Source of the DNA: Olleya sp. Hel_I_94
GTDB taxonomy: Bacteria > Bacteroidota > Bacteroidia > Flavobacteriales > Flavobacteriaceae
Direction of reading: 5' to 3'
Length of the DNA stretch: 64,000 bases
Assembly: GCF_007827365.1 (NCBI RefSeq)
Contig: NZ_VISI01000002.1
Location: 2,237,001-2,301,000, forward strand
The position numbers were made by a program, and so were the translations under genes. Position 1 is the stretch's first letter, and each line of letters starts with the position of its first letter. Below, in pieces: positions 1 through 8,725 of this stretch. The notes below the pieces were generated by a model, which worked only from the letters and a program-made list of their open reading frames with translations, did not search any database and was not told the origin of the DNA.

Positions 1-969
1 CTCAACTCGACTATTCGCAAATTTAGGTCCCCCAAAGATATAATTTAAAACACCCCAATTTTCTTCAATATAAGGAATAAAATAGTTTTGTAAAAGCACA
101 TTCCTGTATGACGTAAAGGATGTAAAAAAGCCTTCTTCCAAATACACCCTATTAAACAATGAAAACTGTTTAGCAAAAACATCTTGAATTACGTGTCTAA
201 ATAAAAAAATCATTAGTAAACTACCCGCTAAAAAATAGTACGTTATCTTTTGCTTAAGCAGTTTAATATTGTCAATAAAAAAATATAATAAGAAAATTAA
301 TGTTAATAAAGATGCTTTTTTTGTTCCAATTAAAAAGGAGCAAACAACTAGTAAAACTAAAACACTTGCCATTACCATATCCTTTTTTTTAAGGTATAAA
401 TAGTAGGCAACACATATTGCTATAAAATATAGATAACCTGCTTCGCTGTGATATAAAAGCAAACCTTGAAATCCAAACCTATTCCCTCCAAAAAAGTAGG
501 ATTTAAACACATTAAGATTTAAAAAATAACCAATTAATATGGTAACTGAGTTTAGTGCCATAAACCAAATAAAAACTTTTACTTGATATTTTAAAACACT
601 GAATACCATTGTTTTATTAAATAAAAAAACAAATAGCAACGCAAAAACACCATTTAAAAAATAGTGTCCATTAAATAAGATATTAGCCTGGTTTAGTGTA
701 GAATAAAATGTTAATTGACTAATAATAAATGCAATTGACAGCAAAACTATTGGCAATAAAAACTTATAATCTACTTTATATTTATTAAAAAAAAAATAGG
801 CACTTATTATAATTAGTATTTTAAAAATAATACCATATCTGTAATAAGTAAGATTAGCAATGTCATGGGATACAAAAAGCTTTACAATAAAATCATATGT
901 GAAAAAAAACAGTATACTATTTTTTAAAACAAAGTCTTCATTAAAAATTTTGTCAATAATTTTACCCAT
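1..969 (-). CDS. polytopic membrane protein, O-antigen polymerase/ligase-like (3' end outside window)
   Basis: This reading frame starts with ATG at 967-969 and stays open to the window edge, giving 323 residues with no stop. Its ATG overlaps the end of the upstream glycosyltransferase by 8 bases (ATGGGTAA), which indicates translational coupling in one operon. The product is almost wholly hydrophobic, with about eight or more predicted membrane spans separated by short Lys/Asn-rich loops. A GTKKASLL loop is followed by a larger polar loop near the truncated end. This is the general look of Wzy polymerases or WaaL-type ligases, which act on lipid-linked oligosaccharides at the periplasmic face. 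The assignment rests on topology and locus, not on a diagnostic motif, so an acyltransferase or another polytopic protein remains possible. Confidence 0.6.
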   Translation of the reverse strand, partial: MGKIIDKIFNEDFVLKNSILFFFTYDFIVKLFVSHDIANLTYYRYGIIFKILIIISAYFFFNKYKVDYKFLLPIVLLSIAFIISQLTFYSTLNQANILFNGHYFLNGVFALLFVFLFNKTMVFSVLKYQVKVFIWFMALNSVTILIGYFLNLNVFKSYFFGGNRFGFQGLLLYHSEAGYLYFIAICVAYYLYLKKKDMVMASVLVLLVVCSFLIGTKKASLLTLIFLLYFFIDNIKLLKQKITYYFLAGSLLMIFLFRHVIQDVFAKQFSLFNRVYLEEGFFTSFTSYRNVLLQNYFIPYIEENWGVLNYIFGGPKFANSRVE

Positions 970-2137
970 TATAAATACTAATATGTCTATTTACAAAACT
1001 TTCCCAGGACAGGCTTTGAGAGACTTTAATCACATTGTTTTTATATTGATCTATGTTGCTATTAACAAGTAAACAGGCGTCTGCAAAGTCCTTAGCATTA
1101 TGGCTATTTGCTACCTGACCTACTTTATTAATATTTACATACATTTCTAATTGTCCTTTAGGAGGTACTACAACAGCCACACCGTAGGATCTAGCATCAC
1201 TTACAGGTCCGCTGGCAGAAGGGAAACTATCACTATGTGTTGATAAAAAGATATCTGAAGCCTTAAAATTATCTTCATATTCTTTTAAACTCAAATATTT
1301 AAGTGTCTTGGTTACTCTATTTTCTATTTTAGCTTCTTTTATTAGGCTTTCAATTTCATCTATCTTATAATCGGATAAACTTCCTGCTATAACAAAATGA
1401 AAATTATCTGGTAATTGTTTAATGGTTTGAATTGCAACTTCAATTTTTTTGTCACGTCTTATCATTCCTAAAAATGAAATAATAGTTTTATCTAACGGTA
1501 CTCCAAGTTCTGCTTTAAGCTTGTCTTTATCAATTTTTGAATACGCATTACTTGGGTAATCAATACCAGAAATTTTGTTTTTTAATTTTGGAAACGCTAA
1601 AACTAACCTATCCTTAATCCACTCTCCATGACATACAACATGAGCAGTTTTACTAAAACTTGTGTTTAGCATACTTTTTACTAGATACTTGTAGACCGAT
1701 CCAATAGAGAATGATTGCAAATTAAAATCTGAAGCATGTAATGTGTAAACTAATTTTATAGGATTGTTTTTTAGTTTTTTAGCTAAATACCAATACGATA
1801 TATATTCTGAATCAAGAATATGAACTACATCATAATTTTTAGTTTTTAAATGTTTTACTAAATCTTTATGAAATTTAATACCATTAGAAACCCTATCAAA
1901 ACCCCTTTTAACCATACCCAATTTACCATACTTAGCATAGTTTTGCCTTGATAATTTAGAGAAGCTTAAATCACTTTTATGTATCCTATTTATATCAATA
2001 TCCGTGTCTGCTAAAATAGCATCTTTAGGCACAAATACATCTGTATCAATAGCCTTTAGGTTTTTGTGTATATTGTTTAAATACACCGTTCCATGACCTG
2101 AATTACTTACACTACCGCTTACTAATAAGACTTTCAT
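962..2137 (-). CDS. glycosyltransferase family 4 (GT-B fold)
   Basis: The 391-residue protein begins MKVLLVSGSVSNSGHGT, the typical first strand and glycine-rich loop of a GT4 enzyme. An acceptor-side half covers about residues 1-185. A donor-binding half follows, beginning near the IISFLGMIRRDKKIEVAI segment (a variant of the usual hxxGRhxxxKG stretch). Near residues 300-330, STHSDSFPSASGPVSDARSYG occupies the place of the family's E-x7-E nucleotide-sugar motif, though the first Glu is not conserved. It should transfer a sugar from a nucleotide donor to the growing lipid-linked repeat unit on the cytoplasmic side. It is the only glycosyltransferase in the window. It overlaps the upstream polymerase-like gene by 26 bases and the downstream gene by 8. 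The sugar specificity cannot be read from sequence. Confidence 0.85.
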   Translation of the reverse strand: MKVLLVSGSVSNSGHGTVYLNNIHKNLKAIDTDVFVPKDAILADTDIDINRIHKSDLSFSKLSRQNYAKYGKLGMVKRGFDRVSNGIKFHKDLVKHLKTKNYDVVHILDSEYISYWYLAKKLKNNPIKLVYTLHASDFNLQSFSIGSVYKYLVKSMLNTSFSKTAHVVCHGEWIKDRLVLAFPKLKNKISGIDYPSNAYSKIDKDKLKAELGVPLDKTIISFLGMIRRDKKIEVAIQTIKQLPDNFHFVIAGSLSDYKIDEIESLIKEAKIENRVTKTLKYLSLKEYEDNFKASDIFLSTHSDSFPSASGPVSDARSYGVAVVVPPKGQLEMYVNINKVGQVANSHNAKDFADACLLVNSNIDQYKNNVIKVSQSLSWESFVNRHISIYNG

Positions 2138-3236
2138 GCTTTACTTTTTTTGATTGAATAATAATGACTAACAGACAATAATACAAAAAATATTTTGCGG
2201 ATGTCATACCCGAAGACACATTAAAGGGTACAAAATAAAATGCAGCAAAATATAGTAATACATTGTTTTTATTATTAATAATAGCTTTAACAAAAATGTA
2301 TATTATGAATAAGAAAAACAGAATTCCAAAAAAGTAACCACAGGTTACAAAATATTCTAGAAAAAAGTTATGTGGCAGTAGTGAATCTTTATTTGGTGAA
2401 AAAGACAAATTAGGCAAAAAATTAATTTCTTGTATTAATTTTTCATAGATACTAAATCTAACTTGGACACTAGCTCCACCATCAGATTTAATAGCATAGG
2501 TCATCCTTTTTAAAGTTTCGATACCATTGTTATATGCAAAGGTTTCAATTTTTTTGAAAATATAATCCCAATTCAAATAAATTAATAACCCTATAAACGA
2601 GGCATACATAACACTTTTAAATCTTGAAGCTAAAAGGTATATCAATAATGTAAAAACTAGTCCAACAAGCGCTTGCCTAGAACCTGATAACAACAGTAAA
2701 AAAAACACAATCCCAATACACACCCATTTATACCATTTAGATTTGATACCAAAAAGTAAGATGGTTAAACCAGCCAATATATTGCCTACATGCTGATACC
2801 TGTTTTTAGATATTAATCCATTATAGTGCAAAAAGAAGATAAATAATCCTAGTATTATATAGGATAGCAATAGGTTTTTAAACGTTGTGTTAATGTCATG
2901 TTTATTAATCTCGCAATAAAAAATATAACTCATCGGAAAAAAAAACAGAAACAAATACATTGCTGATTTTACACGCACCTCAAAGTCTAAACCTATTAAA
3001 CCTCCAATCAATAATAATGATGCTAACACACCTAAAAGCACGTAAAAGACAGAGGCTTTAAGGTTTATTATTAATTTTCTATTAAAAAAAATATAAACTA
3101 AAAAATATGAAACAGGAACAATGTAAGTGACAAAACTAAATCTAAAAGAAAAAGAGTATAAAAACAGTGTTAACACAAATATATTAACAAAAGACTTTTT
3201 AAATATGTTTTCTCTAAGAATACTAAAGAGCTTCAT
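2112..3236 (-). CDS. O-antigen polymerase-like membrane protein (Wzy-like)
   Basis: This 374-residue polytopic protein has about ten hydrophobic segments. A short SGSRQALVG loop sits mid-protein, and a polar loop carries LLPHNFFLEYFVTCG before the last spans. Arg in the first loop and His-Asn in the second are characteristic of the Wzy_C/WaaL superfamily. It probably polymerises undecaprenyl-linked repeat units in the periplasm, although a ligase role cannot be excluded. It overlaps the flippase gene by 14 bases and the glycosyltransferase by 26, so the block is tightly coupled. Wzy proteins are poorly conserved, so the call depends on topology, the two motifs and context. Confidence 0.72.
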   Translation of the reverse strand: MKLFSILRENIFKKSFVNIFVLTLFLYSFSFRFSFVTYIVPVSYFLVYIFFNRKLIINLKASVFYVLLGVLASLLLIGGLIGLDFEVRVKSAMYLFLFFFPMSYIFYCEINKHDINTTFKNLLLSYIILGLFIFFLHYNGLISKNRYQHVGNILAGLTILLFGIKSKWYKWVCIGIVFFLLLLSGSRQALVGLVFTLLIYLLASRFKSVMYASFIGLLIYLNWDYIFKKIETFAYNNGIETLKRMTYAIKSDGGASVQVRFSIYEKLIQEINFLPNLSFSPNKDSLLPHNFFLEYFVTCGYFFGILFFLFIIYIFVKAIINNKNNVLLYFAAFYFVPFNVSSGMTSAKYFLYYCLLVIIIQSKKVKHESLISKR

Positions 3237-4716
3237 TTTTCTTCTTATTTATAACGTTAGTAATTATGTTTAGTAATTCTGGTTGTTGTTTAAAATACCA
3301 AACCATCAATAGCACAGATGCAATCATGGCAAATATAGCGTCTAGATAAACATTAGCAACTAGTAAAATAAGACTAATTGTTACGCTAAATATTAGTATC
3401 GGTTTATAAATATATTTAAGCCATTCAAACGGGTTTTTTACAACAATCTTAGCGGTAATAAAATTAAACATTGATGTTATAACTAATCCAATGTTTCCAA
3501 TAATTACACCATAAAGTCCAAAAGATTGACCCAATAAATAAATACAGTACAATGCTAGAAAAGAGCCTAGTAACTGCCAAAGCCCAATATGTTTAGTCTT
3601 TTTAATTGCCATAAGGGTATAAAACCCTGGTATACTTAGGGAGTTAAATGCATAAATGACAATAGCTAACTGGAAAGCTAAAATGGAATCTGGATAAACT
3701 TCTAAATTAATATCCATAATATCTTTTAACAAAATCCTATAGACAATAAGCATTAAAAGTGATGCAAAAAATATCAAGAAAGTATTAAACTGGATGGCGT
3801 GTTTATACTCTTTAATAAATTCATCCCTATGTGTTTTAACCTTGGTCCATAGCTCTGTAAGCTTAGGTATTATTGGTTGTAAACCAACAGTTGCGATAGA
3901 ACTAATATAACTAGTAATAGAAATTATGGCAGCATAAATACCCAATATTTCTGGTGTTGTTATTTTACCAATAATTATTTTATCAAACTGAGTAAAAATA
4001 ACACTTCCAAAATAACCAACCCATGTAGTCCCAGAATAACTTATAATGGATTTTGTAGTTTGATAGTCAAAATGCGGTTTTATTTTAAAAATATTCAGCT
4101 TTTTAGAGGCCAAATAAATGTAAGTTATCAAGGTTAAAATACTAATTAAAAACATATAAAATGTTAGGGTTACAAAGTCTTCTTCTAAAAAACTAAAAAC
4201 TAGTAGTCCTACATTTATAACAAAAATATTAATAAACTTAATAATATTAACTATCAAAAATTGATTGTAAGCTTGTATAATACCCGAAAACAAATGTTGA
4301 ATTAACATAATTGAAGAGTATAACCCAATCCACCTTAAGGCAATAATTATATCATCACTGGCTAAACTACTGCTTAAAAAAATATGTGCAATTTCTGTTG
4401 TAAAAAACAAAAAAGATATCGCTACAATTGCACTAAGTACAATGTTAATTAAAAGCAAAACGGGTATTACCATTTTAGTTTTATGGTCTACCTCCTCTTT
4501 AGTTTCTAAAGCATTAATTTCTGACACAAAGTGCATTGTTGTGGACGCAATACCTACATCAAGCATTAAGGCTATGTTACCAATAGAAGTAATTAAAGCC
4601 CAGACACCAAATTTTTCGACACCCATATAATTAACCATCAATGGGATGGTAAAAAGAAACAGAATAGCTCTACCTGCTCCTCCAAATATATTATATAGAT
4701 TATTTTTAATACTCAT
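3223..4716 (-). CDS. wzx: oligosaccharide flippase (Wzx-like, MOP/PST superfamily)
   Basis: The 497-residue protein has about twelve to fourteen membrane spans. It opens with NLYNIFGGAGRAILFLFTIP and GVEKFGVWALITSIG, the usual N-terminal signature of polysaccharide-biosynthesis flippases. It should move undecaprenyl-diphosphate-linked repeat units from the cytoplasmic to the periplasmic leaflet of the inner membrane. Its start overlaps the upstream polymerase/ligase-like gene by 11 bases, and its end overlaps the next by 14. Together with the Wzy-like and Wzz-like genes it defines the locus as Wzx/Wzy-dependent and not ABC-transporter dependent; no ABC transporter is seen here. Length and topology are normal for the family. 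Confidence 0.88.
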   Translation of the reverse strand: MSIKNNLYNIFGGAGRAILFLFTIPLMVNYMGVEKFGVWALITSIGNIALMLDVGIASTTMHFVSEINALETKEEVDHKTKMVIPVLLLINIVLSAIVAISFLFFTTEIAHIFLSSSLASDDIIIALRWIGLYSSIMLIQHLFSGIIQAYNQFLIVNIIKFINIFVINVGLLVFSFLEEDFVTLTFYMFLISILTLITYIYLASKKLNIFKIKPHFDYQTTKSIISYSGTTWVGYFGSVIFTQFDKIIIGKITTPEILGIYAAIISITSYISSIATVGLQPIIPKLTELWTKVKTHRDEFIKEYKHAIQFNTFLIFFASLLMLIVYRILLKDIMDINLEVYPDSILAFQLAIVIYAFNSLSIPGFYTLMAIKKTKHIGLWQLLGSFLALYCIYLLGQSFGLYGVIIGNIGLVITSMFNFITAKIVVKNPFEWLKYIYKPILIFSVTISLILLVANVYLDAIFAMIASVLLMVWYFKQQPELLNIITNVINKKKNEAL

Positions 4717-5977
4717 TATTTAATTTTTGAGAATTTGTAACGTAATAGTAGTACAATGAATTAAAGGCTGAAAAAAATATAATCCCGTTTAATCTTTCAA
4801 AAAACGTCTCTGTTAAAAACACCACCATTAATAGCATTAAGACAAAGAAATAAGCATAGTTTTTAGTTTTTATTGATAAAACCATATTGTTAATTATTAA
4901 AACTAAAAATGCAAAAAGCGTTACTAAACCACCAGACAACAATAGATAAAAATAGTTATTATGTGTGTTTAAATTATTGTCGTACAACCCCATAAACTCC
5001 ATATCCAAATAGCAATTACTTAAGTTATAACTTACATCTCCAATTCCGTAGCCTAAAAATGGATTATTTAAAAATAAATTGGTATTACATTGGTTTATAA
5101 AATACCTGCCATCTATACCACTTGTAGACACCGTAGCATCCGTAAACCAAGCATACACTTTCTCTAATTGCAGTACAAGCCTGTAATTTAAAGAGAAATT
5201 ATTCATCAATAAATAGTAAAACCCAACTAAAAACGGAATACATAATAACAAAAATATAATTCTACCTTTTAGAGTTTTGGTTTTTATAAAAAGGTATATA
5301 GGGATAATGATAATATAAGAATATACTACTGCTCTAGAATTAAGCATAAATAAAAACAAACTAAGTACTATTATAATTGCTATTGCTGATGCTTTGTAAG
5401 CCTTTTGGGTTACAGCATAACAATACTCGATCAATAAGATTATACTAGTCAATATAAAAGCGCTAATATACGTTGGATGCCAATCCTTGTAAGTGCCCGT
5501 ATTAATTATTGATCTAAAATCAAAATTAGTAGTAGCGACTTCTAAAATAGAGACATTTTCGGAAAGCTTAATGCACAAATAAAGAACCGACAACACATTA
5601 GCTAACACAAATAATTTGGCTAAAATAATTAGTTGCTTTTTTGTAAGATTAATGAAATAAAAAATAATTATTGGAAATAATACAAAGGATAATTGTCTGG
5701 TAATAATTTTAAACCCTGTGTTTTTATCCGATGTGTAAATTATAGAAACTACTAATAGTAAAAAAAACAAACTATTTATTACCAATCCTTTAATAGGGGC
5801 GTTTTTAATAGAATTAATTCCTGTTTTAAAATTTAATACGACACTAAAAATAAAAAAAAACAATATAATTTTAGAGTTTGTTTTTACCTCAAGCATTGGA
5901 AAAAACATCAATAAACAAATAAGCAGAAAAGAAATTTTCTGCTTATAATTATTAATTTGGAATAAAACTGATTTCAT
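4706..5977 (-). CDS. O-antigen ligase/polymerase family membrane protein (WaaL/Wzy_C type)
   Basis: This 423-residue polytopic protein has about twelve spans. An NSRAVVYSY loop near residues 215-225 carries the Arg typical of the family. A large periplasmic loop follows, with many aromatic and Asn residues, ending in NTHNNYFYLLLSGG. The H-N pair before the penultimate span is the conserved WaaL/Wzy_C signature. It either ligates finished polysaccharide to lipid A-core or polymerises repeat units. Of the three such proteins here it best resembles the ligase group, because of the long periplasmic loop and the THN motif, but this is inference. It lies 13 bases after the DNRLRE lipoprotein gene and overlaps wzx by 11 bases. 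Confidence 0.77.
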   Translation of the reverse strand: MKSVLFQINNYKQKISFLLICLLMFFPMLEVKTNSKIILFFFIFSVVLNFKTGINSIKNAPIKGLVINSLFFLLLVVSIIYTSDKNTGFKIITRQLSFVLFPIIIFYFINLTKKQLIILAKLFVLANVLSVLYLCIKLSENVSILEVATTNFDFRSIINTGTYKDWHPTYISAFILTSIILLIEYCYAVTQKAYKASAIAIIIVLSLFLFMLNSRAVVYSYIIIIPIYLFIKTKTLKGRIIFLLLCIPFLVGFYYLLMNNFSLNYRLVLQLEKVYAWFTDATVSTSGIDGRYFINQCNTNLFLNNPFLGYGIGDVSYNLSNCYLDMEFMGLYDNNLNTHNNYFYLLLSGGLVTLFAFLVLIINNMVLSIKTKNYAYFFVLMLLMVVFLTETFFERLNGIIFFSAFNSLYYYYVTNSQKLNNEY

Positions 5978-5990
5978 TTATTGTGCTGTT

Positions 5991-6608
5991 TTATTCTTTA
6001 TAAAAAACTTCTAATTTAGGTCTACTATCCACATCTACATGATTACTAGAGCAAAATCGTATGCCTTTATAGGGCTTCTCTTCGCTCTCCAATCTAAAAA
6101 TATACCCATAATTTGGATAGGTTTTATTAACTACATTTTTAACGTAATTAGTAACGTCTATTTTGTAGGGCTGCATTTTGTCTGTTGGTGCAACTATTAA
6201 TATTTGATCGCTTTCCTCGCCTTCTGGTTGGTTCTCCCAATTAATATCTTTATTTATCCAAACCGATTTAGAACGTTGAATATAAAATGAATTTTTTTCT
6301 CCAAAATGTCCAGGTTCAATAGCTTTTAAATATATAAAAGCTGAGTCTATTTTTGCAGTTTGAGGAATTGAAGCAAATCCAAAACGAATTAAAAAACGAC
6401 TATCATTATCTATCGTGTCTTGAACTGACAACGATAATAAATGTAATCTTTCTAAATGCGAATAGTTTCTAGTTTCATAGGCTTCTGAAATTACTACATC
6501 TTTACCCATCACTTCATCGGGTTGAAAAACAGCTTTTATTGTTTTGTCTTTATTACAAGAGCAAAAAAGTATAATAGTAAATAAAATTGTTGCTTTTAAA
6601 AACTTCAT
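5991..6608 (-). CDS. DNRLRE domain-like secreted lipoprotein
   Basis: The 205-residue protein has a short hydrophobic leader ending in LFCSCNKD, with a likely lipidated Cys near residue 18 as in Bacteroidota lipoproteins. The mature part reads like a DNRLRE domain: an RFLIRFGF strand, SAFIYLKA, INWENQPEG (matching the family's W-x-NQP signature), a DVTNYV segment, and a terminal RPKLEVFY. The domain is a beta-sandwich common in secreted Bacteroidota proteins. A periplasmic or outer-surface location is expected. It is unusual to find such a gene inside a polysaccharide assembly operon, 10 bases after colC and 13 before the ligase-like gene. I cannot name its function. It could help in polysaccharide attachment, or it may simply have been captured by the locus. 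Confidence 0.75.
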   Translation of the reverse strand: MKFLKATILFTIILFCSCNKDKTIKAVFQPDEVMGKDVVISEAYETRNYSHLERLHLLSLSVQDTIDNDSRFLIRFGFASIPQTAKIDSAFIYLKAIEPGHFGEKNSFYIQRSKSVWINKDINWENQPEGEESDQILIVAPTDKMQPYKIDVTNYVKNVVNKTYPNYGYIFRLESEEKPYKGIRFCSSNHVDVDSRPKLEVFYKE

Positions 6609-6618
6609 TTCTTCGAAT

Positions 6619-7554
6619 TTATCTGTCGTTTTCTTGTTCTAAAAAAAATTGAAAGGTTTTTTCTAATCCTTCTTTTAAGTCTACGGAATGTTTCCATCCT
6701 AACTCGTGCATTTTAGAACTATCCATTAGCTTTCTAGGCATACCGTCTGGTTTTGTAGTGTCTTTAACTATTTGACCTTCAAATCCTGTAATTCCTTTAA
6801 TTATTTCCGCCAATTCTATTATTTGAACATCCTCGTCCGAGCCAATATTGATGTGTTGGTTTTCGTTATAGTTATTCATTAAAAATAAACAAGCACTTGC
6901 TGCATCATCAACATACATAAACTCTCTTTTAGCACTTCCTGTACCCCACATTACAACCTCAGCATCGTTGTTTACTTTGGCAGTGTGAAACTTTCTTAAA
7001 AGCGCTCCTATAACATGGGAATGTGCTGGGTCAAAATTATCGTTTTCGCCATATAGATTAGGTGGCATTGCAGATATAAAATTTGTCCCGTATTGCTTAT
7101 TATAATATTCGCATAGTTTTATTCCTGCTATTTTTCCTAAAGCATATCCCTCATTAGTTGGTTCTAATTTACCATCTAAAAGATACTCTTCTTTCATTGG
7201 TTGTTGTGATAACCTTGGATATATACAAGAACTTCCTAAAAATAATAATTTAGAGACTTTGTTTTGGTATGCTGCATCAATGATATTGGAATTAATCATT
7301 AAATTATCATACAAAAATTCGGCTGGTCTTTCAATATTTGCTCCGATACCACCAACTTTTGCAGCAACAAGAAATACGTATTCTGGTTTTTCGGTTTTAA
7401 AAAAACTATTAACCGCTTCTTGATTTTTTAAATCTAATTCAAAAGATCGTCTAAAAACAAGGTTGTGATAACCGTCTTTTTTTAGAGCTCTTACAACAGC
7501 AGAGCCCAGCATACCATTATGTCCAGCTACATATATCTTAGCGTCTTTATGCAT
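6619..7554 (-). CDS. colC: GDP-L-colitose synthase (GDP-L-fucose synthase family epimerase/reductase)
   Basis: This 311-residue short-chain dehydrogenase/reductase has a [14 protein letters not shown]-binding loop. The catalytic region of the GDP-fucose synthase family is clear: GSSCIYP (Ser and Cys), then a Tyr-x3-Lys in [10 protein letters not shown], and NFDPAHSHV carrying the active-site His. Family members epimerise C3/C5 or C5 and reduce C4 of GDP-4-keto sugars. The gene overlaps colD by 8 bases and follows gmd-colD. In that setting the substrate is most likely the 3,6-dideoxy product of ColD, giving GDP-L-colitose. If ColD were inactive it would make GDP-L-fucose instead. The enzyme family is certain; the colC/fcl choice is inferred from the neighbour. 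Confidence 0.8.
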   Translation of the reverse strand: MHKDAKIYVAGHNGMLGSAVVRALKKDGYHNLVFRRSFELDLKNQEAVNSFFKTEKPEYVFLVAAKVGGIGANIERPAEFLYDNLMINSNIIDAAYQNKVSKLLFLGSSCIYPRLSQQPMKEEYLLDGKLEPTNEGYALGKIAGIKLCEYYNKQYGTNFISAMPPNLYGENDNFDPAHSHVIGALLRKFHTAKVNNDAEVVMWGTGSAKREFMYVDDAASACLFLMNNYNENQHINIGSDEDVQIIELAEIIKGITGFEGQIVKDTTKPDGMPRKLMDSSKMHELGWKHSVDLKEGLEKTFQFFLEQENDR

Positions 7555-8713
7555 TTGAAAAGGATTTAAGGCAACTTATTAAACGGTCTACATGCTCTTT
7601 ATTATCCTTTGAGTGATTACCTACAAAAAAGGCTTCGTCATGGATGTAATCAGCATTTTCTAATGTATTATGTACACTATAATCTAAATACTCGACTGCT
7701 TTATTTCTAACAAAGTTACCCGCAACTACTGGTCTTGCGTCAATATTATTTTGATCCAAAAGCTTAACTAATTGGCTTCGTTTACCTTTGTTTTTTCCTT
7801 CTAAAATTATTGCAAATCCAAACCAAGAACTGTCCTCTGTTTCTTGTTGAAATCTATAACCCTCTAAATCGTTAATTTGAGATTTAAAGTATTTAGCATT
7901 TTCGCGTCTTTGTGCAATAATACCATCTAATTTTTTTAATTGCTCAATACCTAAAGCGCCTTCCATTTCGATTGGTCTTAGGTTATATCCAGGCATTATA
8001 AAGTTGAAACTCTCGTAAAAAGCATCTTCTTTTTTCTTGTAAATTTTACTGTCTTTTGGAAGGTTTCTAGTCCAACCATGAGCTCTAATAGACAACATGT
8101 AATGATAAAGCTCTTCATTATCAGTTACGGTTACCCCACCTTCCATTGTACAAAGGTGGTGAGAGTAAAAGGTAGAAAAGGTTCCCATTTCTCCAATTGT
8201 TCCAGCTGCTTTACCTTTATAAAAGGCACCCATAGACTCACAATTATCTTCTAACAGAATTAAATTGTGTTTTTTGCAAATGCTATTTAAGGCGTCAAAA
8301 TCGTTTGGGTTACCAAGTAAGTTTACTGCAAAAATTGCTTTTGTATTAGGCGTTATTGCAGCTTCTACTTGGGTAACATCCATGTTTAAAGTTTTTGCAT
8401 CTATGTCGATAAACTTTAATTTTAAATTGTGTTGGGATAATGGAAAATAGGTTGTACTCCAAGATACCGCTGGTACTAGAACCTCATCACCTGCGTTTAG
8501 TTTTTTTGAATAGACTAAAGCTGCGATTGCTAATAAATTAGCTGATGATCCAGAATTAGACATCACAGCATATTTTGAATTGAATTTTTTAGCAAAATCC
8601 TGTTCAAAAGCTTTTACTTTTTCTCCCATTGAAAAGAATCCAGATGCTATAACTTCGTTTAAAGCTTCAAACTCTTTATTGTCCCAAGTATTATCAGATA
8701 AGGTATATCTCAT
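7547..8713 (-). CDS. colD: GDP-4-keto-6-deoxy-D-mannose 3-dehydratase, PLP-dependent (ColD-like)
   Basis: The 388-residue protein has the DegT/DnrJ/EryC1 fold: an SNSGSSANL phosphate-binding loop near 52-60 and [11 protein letters not shown] carrying the PLP-ring Asp near 156. The usual Schiff-base Lys is absent. The segment [13 protein letters not shown] (about 180-193) has His-His at 185-186 in its place, as in ColD, which performs 3-deoxygenation instead of transamination. [10 protein letters not shown] soon after is also ColD-like. The cysteine-rich iron-sulfur motif of the CDP-sugar dehydrase E1 (RfbH) is missing, arguing for the GDP-mannose route. It lies 12 bases after gmd and overlaps colC by 8 bases. 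ColD removes the C3 hydroxyl of GDP-4-keto-6-deoxymannose using PLP and L-glutamate. Confidence 0.85.
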   Translation of the reverse strand: MRYTLSDNTWDNKEFEALNEVIASGFFSMGEKVKAFEQDFAKKFNSKYAVMSNSGSSANLLAIAALVYSKKLNAGDEVLVPAVSWSTTYFPLSQHNLKLKFIDIDAKTLNMDVTQVEAAITPNTKAIFAVNLLGNPNDFDALNSICKKHNLILLEDNCESMGAFYKGKAAGTIGEMGTFSTFYSHHLCTMEGGVTVTDNEELYHYMLSIRAHGWTRNLPKDSKIYKKKEDAFYESFNFIMPGYNLRPIEMEGALGIEQLKKLDGIIAQRRENAKYFKSQINDLEGYRFQQETEDSSWFGFAIILEGKNKGKRSQLVKLLDQNNIDARPVVAGNFVRNKAVEYLDYSVHNTLENADYIHDEAFFVGNHSKDNKEHVDRLISCLKSFSNA

Positions 8714-8725
8714 TATAGAAAATTT

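Noticed and set aside
7547..8713. Reading this gene as a GDP-perosamine synthase or other sugar aminotransferase
   Set aside because: The Schiff-base Lys is replaced by His-His and the following [10 protein letters not shown] block is ColD-like.
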